Assembly: GCF_025149915.1 (NCBI RefSeq)
Contig: NZ_CP102278.1
Span: forward strand, 620,001-684,000
Source of the DNA: Coprococcus eutactus
GTDB lineage: Bacteria; Bacillota; Clostridia; Lachnospirales; Lachnospiraceae
Length of the DNA: 64,000 bases
Direction: 5' to 3'
Positions 25,213 to 37,505 of the stretch are shown here, piece after piece. The position numbers and the translations under genes are program-made. Every line of letters begins with the position of its first letter. Positions within the stretch are counted from its first letter, which is position 1. Under the pieces are notes generated by a model that searched no databases, had not been told where the DNA came from, and was given only the letters and a program-made list of their open reading frames with translations.

Positions 25213-26280
25213 ATGAGAAAGTTTAATTATAAGAATTTAGCTGAAAAATGCTGGGATAATGATATACTGCTTTTATGCTCAAGAATTCATGAGAGTAAGG
25301 GAAGGCAGGAGCTTTTTGTACGCCAGAAACCTGCACAACTTGAACGTTTGGTTGAAATATCCAAAATCCAAAGTACTGAGGCTTCCAATAGGATTGAAGG
25401 AATTGTCACAACAAGTACACGAATTAAGAAGTTGTTTGAGGAAAAGACAACTCCAAAGAACAGGGATGAAAAAGAGATTCTTGGTTATAGAGATGTGCTT
25501 AATACGATTCATGAAAGCCATGATTATATTGATGTAAGTCCAAATCACATTTTGCAGCTACATAGGGATTTGCTAAAGCATGCAGGAATAACTTATGGTG
25601 GCAGTTTTAAGAGTGTACAAAATTATATAAAGGAAACAAAGCCAGATGGGACGGAAGTGATAAGATTTATGCCGCTTGCACCATACGAGACGCCTGAGGC
25701 AATAGGACTGATATGTAAAAGTTACTGTGAAACCATTGCCTTAGAGATAGTGGATCCGCTTATTTTAATTCCGGCATTTATTTGTGACTTTCTGTGTATT
25801 CACCCATTTAATGATGGCAATGGAAGAATGAGTAGATTACTCACGTTACTTTTACTATATAAGAGCGGATATGAAGTTGGAAAATATATTAGTATTGAGA
25901 GACAAATAGAGAAGACTAAGGATGTTTATTATGATGTACTCCAGGAAATAGATCGTGGATGGCATGAAGAAATGAATGATCCGACACCGTTTATCAAGTA
26001 TATGCTCCAGATGGTTCTTGCCTGTTATAAGGAATTTGAAGAGCGTGTAGGTATTATGGATGATGTGGGAGTAAAGAGTTCCACATATGATATAGTTAAG
26101 TCTTATGTTGATAATAAGCTTGGCAAGTTCACTGCTGCTGACGTGCTTGCAAATTGTCCTAGTGTTGGACGTACTTCTGTGTTTAATGCTCTTAAAAAAT
26201 TAACTAGTGAGGGGTATGTTGAAAAACATGGGGAGAGACAAAAAGCTTTTTATGTAAAGAAAATGACCGGCCAATGGTAG
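25213..26280 (+). CDS. Fic family protein (AMPylase) with C-terminal winged helix
   Basis: A 355-residue Fic protein. The N-terminal helix carries the class II inhibitory motif S58-N-R-I-E62-G (consensus S/TxxxEG). The Fic core has HPFNDGNGRMSRLL with catalytic H197, matching HPFxxGNGR. The C-terminal 75 residues look like a winged helix (ADVLANCPSVGRTSVFNALKKL). Such proteins transfer AMP to a protein hydroxyl and are kept in check by the inhibitory glutamate. The ATG at 25213 follows AAGGAG. The codon use is more A/T-rich than that of its neighbours, it is a single-gene unit after a terminator, and its promoter carries operator repeats it may bind itself. Possibly acquired; target unknown. 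Confidence 0.9.
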   Translation: MRKFNYKNLAEKCWDNDILLLCSRIHESKGRQELFVRQKPAQLERLVEISKIQSTEASNRIEGIVTTSTRIKKLFEEKTTPKNRDEKEILGYRDVLNTIHESHDYIDVSPNHILQLHRDLLKHAGITYGGSFKSVQNYIKETKPDGTEVIRFMPLAPYETPEAIGLICKSYCETIALEIVDPLILIPAFICDFLCIHPFNDGNGRMSRLLTLLLLYKSGYEVGKYISIERQIEKTKDVYYDVLQEIDRGWHEEMNDPTPFIKYMLQMVLACYKEFEERVGIMDDVGVKSSTYDIVKSYVDNKLGKFTAADVLANCPSVGRTSVFNALKKLTSEGYVEKHGERQKAFYVKKMTGQW

Positions 26281-26312
26281 TGTAAGAAAATATTTGTGGG
26301 GAGAACATACAA

Positions 26313-27512
26313 ATGATGTGGGCATTTATTTTTATATTTATGTTTGCGGCGTTCATAGCCGCATGTATATATCTTATCACAAGGGTCAGAAAAATTGCAT
26401 TGGTAGATAAGCTGGCGAAGGACAGAAAGTGGCTTAGCATTCTTATCAGTGCGCTGACCTGTGTTGTCTTCATAGTAGTTTTAAGTCTGGCTATGGGGTA
26501 TATCAACGCAATCATAGTCACGATCTACATGATATTGTTCTGGCTTGTCTGTGAGTTCGCATTCTGGCTGGTGGGTAAGGTGAAGAACAGAATGAAATCA
26601 ACGGCGGGTGAGACAACTGAGAGCAATATAATTAAGAACAATGCAGAGAGCAGCGTAAAACCTAAAAAAAGAAAGATATATTATGCAGGTGTGACCGCTA
26701 TAATCATTACAATCGTATACATGTCGTGGGGCTGGTATCAGGCTCATAACGTGTGGCAGAAGGACTACACGATACATACCGACAAAGCGGTCGGCAGTAT
26801 AAAGCTTGCGCTTATCGCAGATTCCCACACGGGAACAACATTTGACGGTGAGGGATTTGCAGAGCATGTGAAGGCGATACAGGCACAGGATCCTGATGCT
26901 GTGCTGATAGCAGGCGATTTTGTGGATGATGATACGAGCCTTATTGATATGAAGAAGTGTTGCGAGGCGCTTGGAACCCTGGACACTAAGTACGGCGTAT
27001 ATTATGTGTTTGGCAATCACGACAAGGGGTATTACGCATCCGAGCGCAGGGATTATGATGGAGATGATATCATAGCTGAGCTTGAGAAGAATGGAGTTGC
27101 AGTACTTCAGGACGAGACTGTGCTGCTGGGCGACAGCTTTTACATAATAGGCAGACAGGATCTGTCCGAGGTGACGGACCGCGGCGGCAGCAGAGCTGAC
27201 ATAGAGGATCTGGTGAAGGATCTTGACGATGACAAATATCAGATAGTCATGGATCACCAGCCTGCGGATTATGCAAATGAGAAGGCGTCGGGAGTTGATC
27301 TTGTACTTTCGGGACATACTCATGGTGGTCAGCTGTTTCTCATAAAACTGTTTCAGGAGATAACAGGCATGGGAGGAAATGACCAGATATATGGTCTGGA
27401 GAATATAGATGGCTCGGATTTCATCGTGACATCAGGAATATCTGATTGGGCGATCAAGTTCAAGACGGGGTGCAGGTCAGAGTATGTGATAATAGATATT
27501 CAAGGGAAGTGA
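26313..27512 (+). CDS. Membrane-anchored metallophosphoesterase (YkuE-like)
   Basis: A 399-residue protein. Transmembrane helices lie at about 2-22, 45-65, 67-90 and 125-145, so the catalytic domain after about 150 would be extracytoplasmic. Calcineurin-like metal motifs follow in order: LIADSHTG, AGDFVDDD, FGNHDKG, VMDHQP and SGHTHGGQ. These bind two metal ions and hydrolyse phosphoesters; YkuE-type members process membrane or wall-associated substrates. The start has GGGGAGAA upstream. It follows the Fic gene by 32 bp but has normal codon use, so a functional link is not implied. Confidence 0.9.
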   Translation: MMWAFIFIFMFAAFIAACIYLITRVRKIALVDKLAKDRKWLSILISALTCVVFIVVLSLAMGYINAIIVTIYMILFWLVCEFAFWLVGKVKNRMKSTAGETTESNIIKNNAESSVKPKKRKIYYAGVTAIIITIVYMSWGWYQAHNVWQKDYTIHTDKAVGSIKLALIADSHTGTTFDGEGFAEHVKAIQAQDPDAVLIAGDFVDDDTSLIDMKKCCEALGTLDTKYGVYYVFGNHDKGYYASERRDYDGDDIIAELEKNGVAVLQDETVLLGDSFYIIGRQDLSEVTDRGGSRADIEDLVKDLDDDKYQIVMDHQPADYANEKASGVDLVLSGHTHGGQLFLIKLFQEITGMGGNDQIYGLENIDGSDFIVTSGISDWAIKFKTGCRSEYVIIDIQGK

Positions 27513-27601
27513 TCTACAAATATTAATCTTGCAGAAACGATGAAATCATAGTCATTGAATAGGATAAATATGAAAAGTATGTGAAACATACCATAAAGGG
27601 G

Positions 27602-27632
27602 TTGCACATGGAGTCCACTCCAGTGTTATAGT
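27602..27632 (+). promoter_or_regulatory. MerR-type promoter/operator with 19-bp spacer
   Basis: TTGCAC (27602-27607) and TATAGT (27627-27632) are separated by 19 bp, the overlong spacer typical of MerR-activated promoters. The spacer contains the perfect dyad TGGAGT-CC-ACTCCA (27609-27622), very like ZntR-type operators. No MerR gene is in the window and no intact gene follows. Confidence 0.75.
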
Positions 27633-27633
27633 T

Positions 27634-27706
27634 AAGATATCTTAATTAGCTGTAATTGTCAGAATAGAAATATGACAGTTGCAGCTTGTTTGGATATCTT
27701 ATTTTT
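27634..27706 (+). terminator. Long two-step hairpin with T-rich tail right after the MerR-type promoter
   Basis: The outer arms AAGATATC (27634-27641) and GATATCTT (27693-27700) flank a 14-bp inner stem (27648-27661 with 27673-27686, two T-G pairs) with an 11-nt loop. ATTTTT follows. Transcripts from the MerR-type promoter would consist almost entirely of this structure. Confidence 0.55.
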
Positions 27707-27837
27707 ATGTCTGAATGGGCTCTAAGTTTAATGTGTGTGGTAAAAATCACAGTAAGACAAAATAAAATGGAGCATGGTTCAGGAAAGGACATATACATTA
27801 TGGGAAAAAAACTTGATATGCTAGTGGAATTTTTTAA

Positions 27838-28710
27838 GGCAGAGGATCTGATAGTTGGCATGCAGACATGGGCGAATACCTTGCCTGTAAAGTGGCTATG
27901 TTCAGGCAGTGTGATACGGTAATAATCAACAGGGATACCAACATGTATGACCGTGTGCGGGAGTCAGTTCCGGAAGGCGTGAAGGTGATTCTGTTTGGAC
28001 AGAAACAGTATGATCATGACCCGGCAGATGCCGTGATAGGAAATGTGCAGATGGGAATGTCTGGACTTACATTTGAGCTTTCCTACAGAGGAAGAACTGA
28101 TACTATACATACAAACCTGGTTGGAAAATTTAACGCTGAGAATATAACGGCTGCAGCACTGGCTGCTCTTGAGCTGGGGGTGGATATTGATACAGTTAAG
28201 AGTTCGGTTAAGGAGCTTTTTATCCCAGGACGATTGAATTTTGTTGAGGCGAATGGAAGACACGTTATCATAGATTATGCGCACAATCATATGAGCTATA
28301 GCAGTCTTTTCCGGACCATCAGAAGTATATATCCAACTGACAGACTTACGGCATTGGTTGGTGCTATGGGAGACAAGGCATTTGGCAGAAGGCGGGAGGC
28401 TGGGCAGATGACAAATGTATATGCAGACCGGGTGGTGATAACAGAGCAGGATTCAGGCAGTGAGCATCCGGCGAAGATTGGCAGTGAGATAGCCAGATAT
28501 GTGCATAAACTATGTAAGATAGTGCCAAGACGTGAGGCTGCGATCAGGTATATACTTGATAAGTCTGATCCTGGAGATGTGATCGTTCTCACAGGAAAGG
28601 GAGCTGAGAAAACACTGCGTGTTGGAAGAAATTCCGTGAGACCGTATGCCGGCGATCTGGAGATAGTGAAAGCGTGGCTTCGTACAGATATGACAATAGA
28701 TGCAAAATAA
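27838..28710 (+). pseudogene. Mur ligase (MurE-like) remnant lacking its ATP-binding N-terminal half
   Basis: The frame from 27838 (first ATG 27868) encodes the middle and C-terminal parts of a MurE-type ligase. HADMGEYLACKVAMF matches the segment with the carbamylated lysine; then come IPGRLNFVEANGRHVIIDYA, GAMGDKAFGRRREAG, and VLTGKGAEKTLR near the end. The N-terminal substrate domain and the GTNGKT P-loop (about 200 residues) are absent; an in-frame TAA at 27835-27837 lies directly upstream. A short unrelated frame from the ATG at 27800 runs into it out of register. Without the P-loop it cannot be a ligase. The C-terminal part is intact over about 280 codons, so the loss may be recent or the fragment may be kept for another use. 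Confidence 0.75.
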
Positions 28711-28876
28711 AGCTGATTATGCTTGTATTTTTTTCGTTAGATTGTTAATCTATTGTACGAAACAGGAGATCAGCCGCCACGGCAGCAGCTGATTGCCGGT
28801 GCATTTAAGATAGTGGGCAGATTGGGATAAGACTGATCTGAATGAATTGATATTAGGGGAAAAGGGATATAAGACT

Positions 28877-29902
28877 ATGAAAAAACTATCAGATAGACAG
28901 AAAACACTTATAAAATGGTTGTGTGTGCTGGTGCTGGTCGGACTTATCATATATGTGTTCCGTGACATGGCAGGTCCTATAATGTCGCAGCTTGTAAAGA
29001 CAAGTCCTGTGGTCGTGGCAGCTATTCTCGGAGCGACGCTTTTATACGGAGTGATAGAGAGCTGCATAACGTTTATCCTCATGCGACAGGTGGAGAACAA
29101 TATGACATTTTTCGATGCAAATATTATGACGTATTTTGTGTCATTTTACAGGGTGTCAACGCTTGGAAGCGGTACCATAGTGGCATCCACATTGTTCATG
29201 AAACACTGCGGAATACAGCCGTCGAAAGCGCTTGGTCTGTACTCTATTGATTATGCGATACACAAAATGACCATATGCGTTATGGCGGTGGCATTGTTTC
29301 TTGCAAACAGAGAATATATGCTTGGAGTATTCGGCAAATACAGTTCATATGTTGTCCTTGGAGTTATAGCGACCATACTCATAACGGTGGCGATAGTGCT
29401 CTTTGCGTGCTGGCCACCGTTTCACAGATTTCTCAGATGGCTTCTCGAAAAAGCTAATGCTTTGTTTAAAGGGCGATTTGCAAAGCTGATTGACAGTTTA
29501 AGTGAGCAGACAGCTATGATGGAGGATGCCACCAGGGTTGTACTTAAGAAACCGTGGCTTATAGTGGTAGTCATGCTGCTTGATATATGCAAGTTCGCGT
29601 GCTGGTTTGCCATACCTTATATAGTGTGTCACAACCTGTGTGATATGAATATTGTCACGTCAATAGGTATAACAGCCATGAGTGTCATGCTGGCGGCAGT
29701 CATTCCTATGCCGGGCGGGATCGGGTCAAGTGAGCTTGTTATGACAGCGATCTATTCGGGACTTGTTGGTTCTGCTGCAGCCGGAGCCATGGCACTTCTC
29801 TATAGATTTGCCACATTTATGTTCCCATTTATCATAGGCGCATTTACAGCCATATTCTTCAAGAGGTTCAAGAGATATAAGGCGGCGCAGAATGAAAAAT
29901 AG
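28877..29902 (+). CDS. Lysylphosphatidylglycerol synthase-type transmembrane (UPF0104 flippase-like) protein
   Basis: A 341-residue polytopic membrane protein with about eight hydrophobic helices. The segment FYRVSTLGSGTIVASTLFMKH and the late PMPGGIGSSELVMTAIY motif are characteristic of the membrane domain of MprF-type proteins (UPF0104). There is no synthase domain, so it probably moves or binds a lipid and does not make lysyl-PG. The ATG at 28877 follows AAAAGGGA; the TTG at 28847 gives no better site. The C terminus is basic (FFKRFKRYKAAQNEK). Confidence 0.85.
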   Translation: MKKLSDRQKTLIKWLCVLVLVGLIIYVFRDMAGPIMSQLVKTSPVVVAAILGATLLYGVIESCITFILMRQVENNMTFFDANIMTYFVSFYRVSTLGSGTIVASTLFMKHCGIQPSKALGLYSIDYAIHKMTICVMAVALFLANREYMLGVFGKYSSYVVLGVIATILITVAIVLFACWPPFHRFLRWLLEKANALFKGRFAKLIDSLSEQTAMMEDATRVVLKKPWLIVVVMLLDICKFACWFAIPYIVCHNLCDMNIVTSIGITAMSVMLAAVIPMPGGIGSSELVMTAIYSGLVGSAAAGAMALLYRFATFMFPFIIGAFTAIFFKRFKRYKAAQNEK

Positions 29903-29962
29903 GGAATCTGGTATGGCGGATACAGACTCATAGCTGAACCAATAAATGAGTTTATAAAGAAT

Positions 29963-30010
29963 CGATATATATCAATGGTTAGCAAGATGCGTGGCGGGTG
30001 ATATATATCG
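29963..30010. repeat. Perfect 12-bp inverted repeat before the GTPase-nuclease gene
   Basis: CGATATATATCA (29963-29974) and TGATATATATCG (29999-30010) with a 24-nt GC-richer loop. Each arm also contains the 10-bp palindrome GATATATATC. It ends 23 bp before the ATG at 30034, so it may be an operator pair or a 5' hairpin near the ribosome site. Confidence 0.6.
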
Positions 30011-30033
30011 GCTGGTGAAGGGAAAAGATACAT

Positions 30034-32820
30034 ATGAAGAACATAGTCGCGGGCATACTGGCCCACGTTGATTCAGGCAAGACCACACTCTCCGAGGCGA
30101 TGCTATACCAGACTGGACGTATCAGAAAGCTTGGACGTGTGGATCATCAGGATACATACCTTGACACGGACAGTCAGGAAAAGGACAGAGGAATAACCAT
30201 ATTTTCAAAGCAGGCGGAGCTTACCTATGAGGACATGCATATAGCTTTGCTTGACACTCCGGGGCATGTGGATTTCGGCACGGAGATGGAGAGGACACTG
30301 CAGGTTCTTGATTATGCGGTTCTGGTCATCAATGGCATGGACGGAGTGCAGAGCCACACGGAGACACTGTGGAAACTGCTTGAGAGATATGAGATTCCTG
30401 TATTTATATTTGTAAATAAGATGGACATGACGGGGTATGACAGGGAGTATCTCATGGACAATATCAGACACAGACTGAGTGATGGCTGTGTCGATTTTTT
30501 ATGTGAAGATGCTGGTGAACACATAGCCATGTGCGATGAGAATATGCTAGAGAGATTCCTCGAGACCGGGGAAAACCGGGAAGATGACATAGCTAAGGCT
30601 GTGGCAGACAGAAAGCTGTTTCCTTGTTATTTTGGTTCGGCACTTAAAAATGATGGTGTGGCTGAGCTGCTGGATGGAATGAACAGATATGTGACGGAGC
30701 CTCGGCGAACGGATGAATTTGGAGCCAGGGTATTTAAAATCGGCCGTGATGACAAAGGAGAGAGGCTGACCTATATGAAGATCACAGGGGGAACCCTGAG
30801 ACTAAAGGATGTACTCACGCTTACAGGCAGACAAGGCGAGGAAACACTTGAAAAGGTAAATCAGATAAGGGTATACTCCGGTGCAAAGTATGACATGGTG
30901 GATCATGTCACTGCGGGCTGTGTATGTGCTGTTCCGGGACTGGTGAATACCTACGGCAGACAGGGAATCGGTGCCTGCCCGGATGGAGAGCTTCCAAGTC
31001 TGGAGCCGGTTCTCAGCTATAAGGTTATGTACCCGACTGATGTGGATGCGGTCACGATGGTGTCAAAGCTCAGACAGCTTGAGGAAGAGGATCCATTGCT
31101 GCAGGTGCAGTGGAATGAGGCAGCCGGTGAGATATACATCAAGGTCATGGGACAGGTGCAGCTGGAGGTTGTGGCGCAGATGGTCAGAGACAGATTTGGC
31201 ATAGCCATCACGTACGGTCAGGGCAGGATAACATACAAAGAGACGATCGCAGCTCCGGTCATGGGAGTGGGACATTTTGAACCGCTCAGACACTATGCTG
31301 AAGTACATTTGCTGCTTGAACCTATGGAAAATGGCAGCGGTATGTGCTTTGACAGCATTTGCAGCGAGGATGTGCTGGACAAGAACTGGCAGAGATTGAT
31401 CCTGACTCATCTACAGGAAAGGGAATTCAGAGGGGTGCTGACGGGATCCCCGATCACGGATATGAAGATAACTATCACCGCAGGCAGGGCACATCAGAAA
31501 CACACTGAGGGCGGAGATTTCAGGCAGGCGACATACAGGGCTGTGAGACAGGGACTTATGATGGCGGAAAGTGTCTTGCTTGAACCTGTGTATGCATTTA
31601 AAATAGAGGTGCCGCAGGAGTATGCGGGCAGAGTGCTTGCTGACATAGTGAAGATGAGCGGCAGCATGGACGGACAGGAGATCGCAGGCGAGACAACGGT
31701 TATCACTGGACATGCTCCGGTATACACTATGAGAGAGTATTACAGTGAGCTCACGGCATTTTCTAGAGGTACAGGCAGGCTTCAGGTGGATATAGACGGC
31801 TATCAGCCATGCCACAACACCGAAGAGGTTCTGGCTGAGAGACATTATGATCCTGAGCTTGACAGGTTTAATCCATCATCATCGGTATTCTGTGCCCACG
31901 GTGCAGGTTATCTGGTCGACTGGTACGATGTGTATGAGAACATGCATGTGAAGGAGGATCCGGGATTTGAGATCTCAGGTCAGCTGGGGTATACAGAGGA
32001 TGGCGATGTTACGGATATTCCTGTGAACAGGCCGGGAAAGAGCGTGTCGGATATGTCCATCACGGACGAGGAACTCAGCGAGATATTTGCAAGGACATTT
32101 GGCGGAGATTACAAGGATAAGGATGTGGCACTGAACGGAAGATTCAGGAGAACTACATCTGAGTATAAGGTAAATGGAACTTCCAGCAGAGGAAGTGACG
32201 GCACAGCCGGAGGCGGCGCGTCTGCTGGTACGGCAGGAGATTCTTCAAATTCGGGATATCGTGGAAATGGACAGTATAATAAGAGTCAGTCCAGAGACAG
32301 ACAGCCCGGGAATGGGCCTGTCGTGGGCAGCAGGCCAGCCGACAGAGGGATAGCAACACCTGGAGCATTCAAGCGCAGAAAGAGTGGCGAGGACTATGTC
32401 ATAGTGGATGGTTATAACGTCATATTTGCGTGGGATACACTTCGGGAACTGTCGGAGCACAATATAGACTCCGCGAGAGGTAAGCTCATGGATATCCTGT
32501 CGAACTATCAGGGATATATGAACTGTCATCTGATAGTGGTATTTGACGGCTACAAGGTGAAGGATAATAAGGGGGAGAGATTCCCATATGACGATATAGA
32601 GGTAGTGTACACAAAAGAGGGCGAGACCGCCGATGCGCACATAGAAAAGCTCACACATGAGCTTGCGAGAAAGCATAAGGTCACTGTGGTCACATCGGAC
32701 GGACTGGAGCAGATAGTCACCATGGGACAGGGTGCGATCCGCATGTCTTCAAGAGACTTCAAACTAGAGGTCGAGAGAGTGAACGAACATTTGAGAGAGA
32801 ATTATCTGAAAAACGATTGA
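30034..32820 (+). CDS. TetM/EF-G-like translational GTPase fused to a YacP/Rae1-type NYN ribonuclease
   Basis: A 928-residue two-part protein. Residues 1 to about 690 are a translational GTPase closest to tetracycline ribosomal-protection proteins: G1 AHVDSGKTT, G2 DRGITIF, G3 DTPGHVDFG, G4 NKMD, G5 SAL, then domains II-V (GYQPCHNTEEVLAERHYDPE near the end). Residues about 700-785 are a Gly/Ser/Arg-rich linker. Residues about 786-928 are a NYN/PIN-like nuclease of the YacP (Rae1) family: VIVDGYNVIFAWD with D792 and N795, VVFDGYKVKDN, TADAHIEKL and VVTSDGLEQ. Rae1 of Bacillus cleaves mRNA in the ribosomal A site, where such GTPases also bind. The frame is continuous with no internal stop. Ribosome site GAAGGGAAAAG. 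Antibiotic resistance is not implied. Confidence 0.9.
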   Translation: MKNIVAGILAHVDSGKTTLSEAMLYQTGRIRKLGRVDHQDTYLDTDSQEKDRGITIFSKQAELTYEDMHIALLDTPGHVDFGTEMERTLQVLDYAVLVINGMDGVQSHTETLWKLLERYEIPVFIFVNKMDMTGYDREYLMDNIRHRLSDGCVDFLCEDAGEHIAMCDENMLERFLETGENREDDIAKAVADRKLFPCYFGSALKNDGVAELLDGMNRYVTEPRRTDEFGARVFKIGRDDKGERLTYMKITGGTLRLKDVLTLTGRQGEETLEKVNQIRVYSGAKYDMVDHVTAGCVCAVPGLVNTYGRQGIGACPDGELPSLEPVLSYKVMYPTDVDAVTMVSKLRQLEEEDPLLQVQWNEAAGEIYIKVMGQVQLEVVAQMVRDRFGIAITYGQGRITYKETIAAPVMGVGHFEPLRHYAEVHLLLEPMENGSGMCFDSICSEDVLDKNWQRLILTHLQEREFRGVLTGSPITDMKITITAGRAHQKHTEGGDFRQATYRAVRQGLMMAESVLLEPVYAFKIEVPQEYAGRVLADIVKMSGSMDGQEIAGETTVITGHAPVYTMREYYSELTAFSRGTGRLQVDIDGYQPCHNTEEVLAERHYDPELDRFNPSSSVFCAHGAGYLVDWYDVYENMHVKEDPGFEISGQLGYTEDGDVTDIPVNRPGKSVSDMSITDEELSEIFARTFGGDYKDKDVALNGRFRRTTSEYKVNGTSSRGSDGTAGGGASAGTAGDSSNSGYRGNGQYNKSQSRDRQPGNGPVVGSRPADRGIATPGAFKRRKSGEDYVIVDGYNVIFAWDTLRELSEHNIDSARGKLMDILSNYQGYMNCHLIVVFDGYKVKDNKGERFPYDDIEVVYTKEGETADAHIEKLTHELARKHKVTVVTSDGLEQIVTMGQGAIRMSSRDFKLEVERVNEHLRENYLKND

Positions 32821-32973
32821 GAAAATTTGATCAAAACAATTAAGCTGAACTATTTGATTCTGGCTTATTTGATAGATACTTAAAAGGAAGAAGGTTAAAA
32901 GGTTTGTCAGGGCAAAATTGCCCGACGGACCATACATAATTACGGAGAACAGCGAGGTTTAACAGTGTATATA

Positions 32974-33113
32974 AACCAAGCTGATGGGTATGCCTTCGCA
33001 GGGGCATTTGAGCCCGCCGGTCCTTAGATGGTGCGCTAAGCAGCATCTTAGTACCGCTGCAGGGCGAAACGAGCGGGAGCGTCCCCTGAGAAGGCATACC
33101 CATCAGTTTGGTT
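32974..33113. repeat. 140-bp long inverted-repeat element (palindromic element A)
   Basis: Arms 32974-32996 and 33091-33113 pair over 23 bp with a single G-T, continued by CAGGGG (32999-33004) with CCCCTG (33083-33088). The core is GC-rich and has no ORF. Core bases 33054-33081 read CCGCTGCAG, 8 nt, GAGCGGGAGCG, a pattern repeated inverted in the element at 42507. It fills most of the 338-bp gap before glpK. There is no T-run, so it is not a normal terminator. Confidence 0.75.
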
Positions 33114-33125
33114 GCAAAACACTAG

Positions 33126-34646
<1,521 letters not shown>

Positions 34647-34705
34647 ATATAAAAATATATATAGAAAGAAAAAACAATGGGTAATGAGAAAAACAGGAGG
34701 GATTT

Positions 34706-37131
<2,426 letters not shown>

Positions 37132-37157
37132 AAATTATCCAGAAATCAACAATTTAG

Positions 37158-37215
37158 GCCTAAAAGATACAAAGTTCCAGAAAATTGTATCTTTTAGGCT
37201 GTTCTATATTTTTTT
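37158..37215 (+). terminator. Intrinsic terminator after the GH1 gene
   Basis: A perfect 15-bp stem (37158-37172 with 37185-37199), 12-nt loop, and a run of seven T at 37209-37215. The rest of the gap to 37505 holds only the next promoter. Confidence 0.85.
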
Positions 37216-37354
37216 GTGAGAAAATTATTCTGGAATCTTGATTTTATACGAAAAAGGATAAAAACAGCCAGACTGTTTTCTAAGGTGGTATATTTAAATC
37301 TTGGTCTGTAGATGAAAATAGAAAAGCCCAAGATTGTATTTTTGAATAAAGTCC

Positions 37355-37382
37355 TTGCATTAATTTATTTATGTGCTATACT
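37355..37382 (+). promoter_or_regulatory. Promoter of the aldolase gene
   Basis: TTGCAT (37355-37360), 16-bp spacer, TATACT (37377-37382), leaving a leader of about 115 nt. Confidence 0.6.
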
Positions 37383-37505
37383 AAACAAAGTCACCAACAT
37401 ACACCAACGCGTTAAAGTGACGCAAGTTTAAATTGAGAAAACATCGACCGTTATCAAAAATCCCATTGAAAGGTTGATGTAAAAAAGAAGAAGGAGGACA
37501 CTATT

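Noticed and set aside
30034..32820. Tetracycline resistance gene
   Set aside because: The GTPase half resembles TetM, but the fused nuclease and divergence argue for a chromosomal ribosome factor. Resistance cannot be claimed from similarity.
32974..33113. Element A as a plain transcription terminator
   Set aside because: No T-run follows either arm, the loop region exceeds 90 nt, and the core pattern is shared with another locus.
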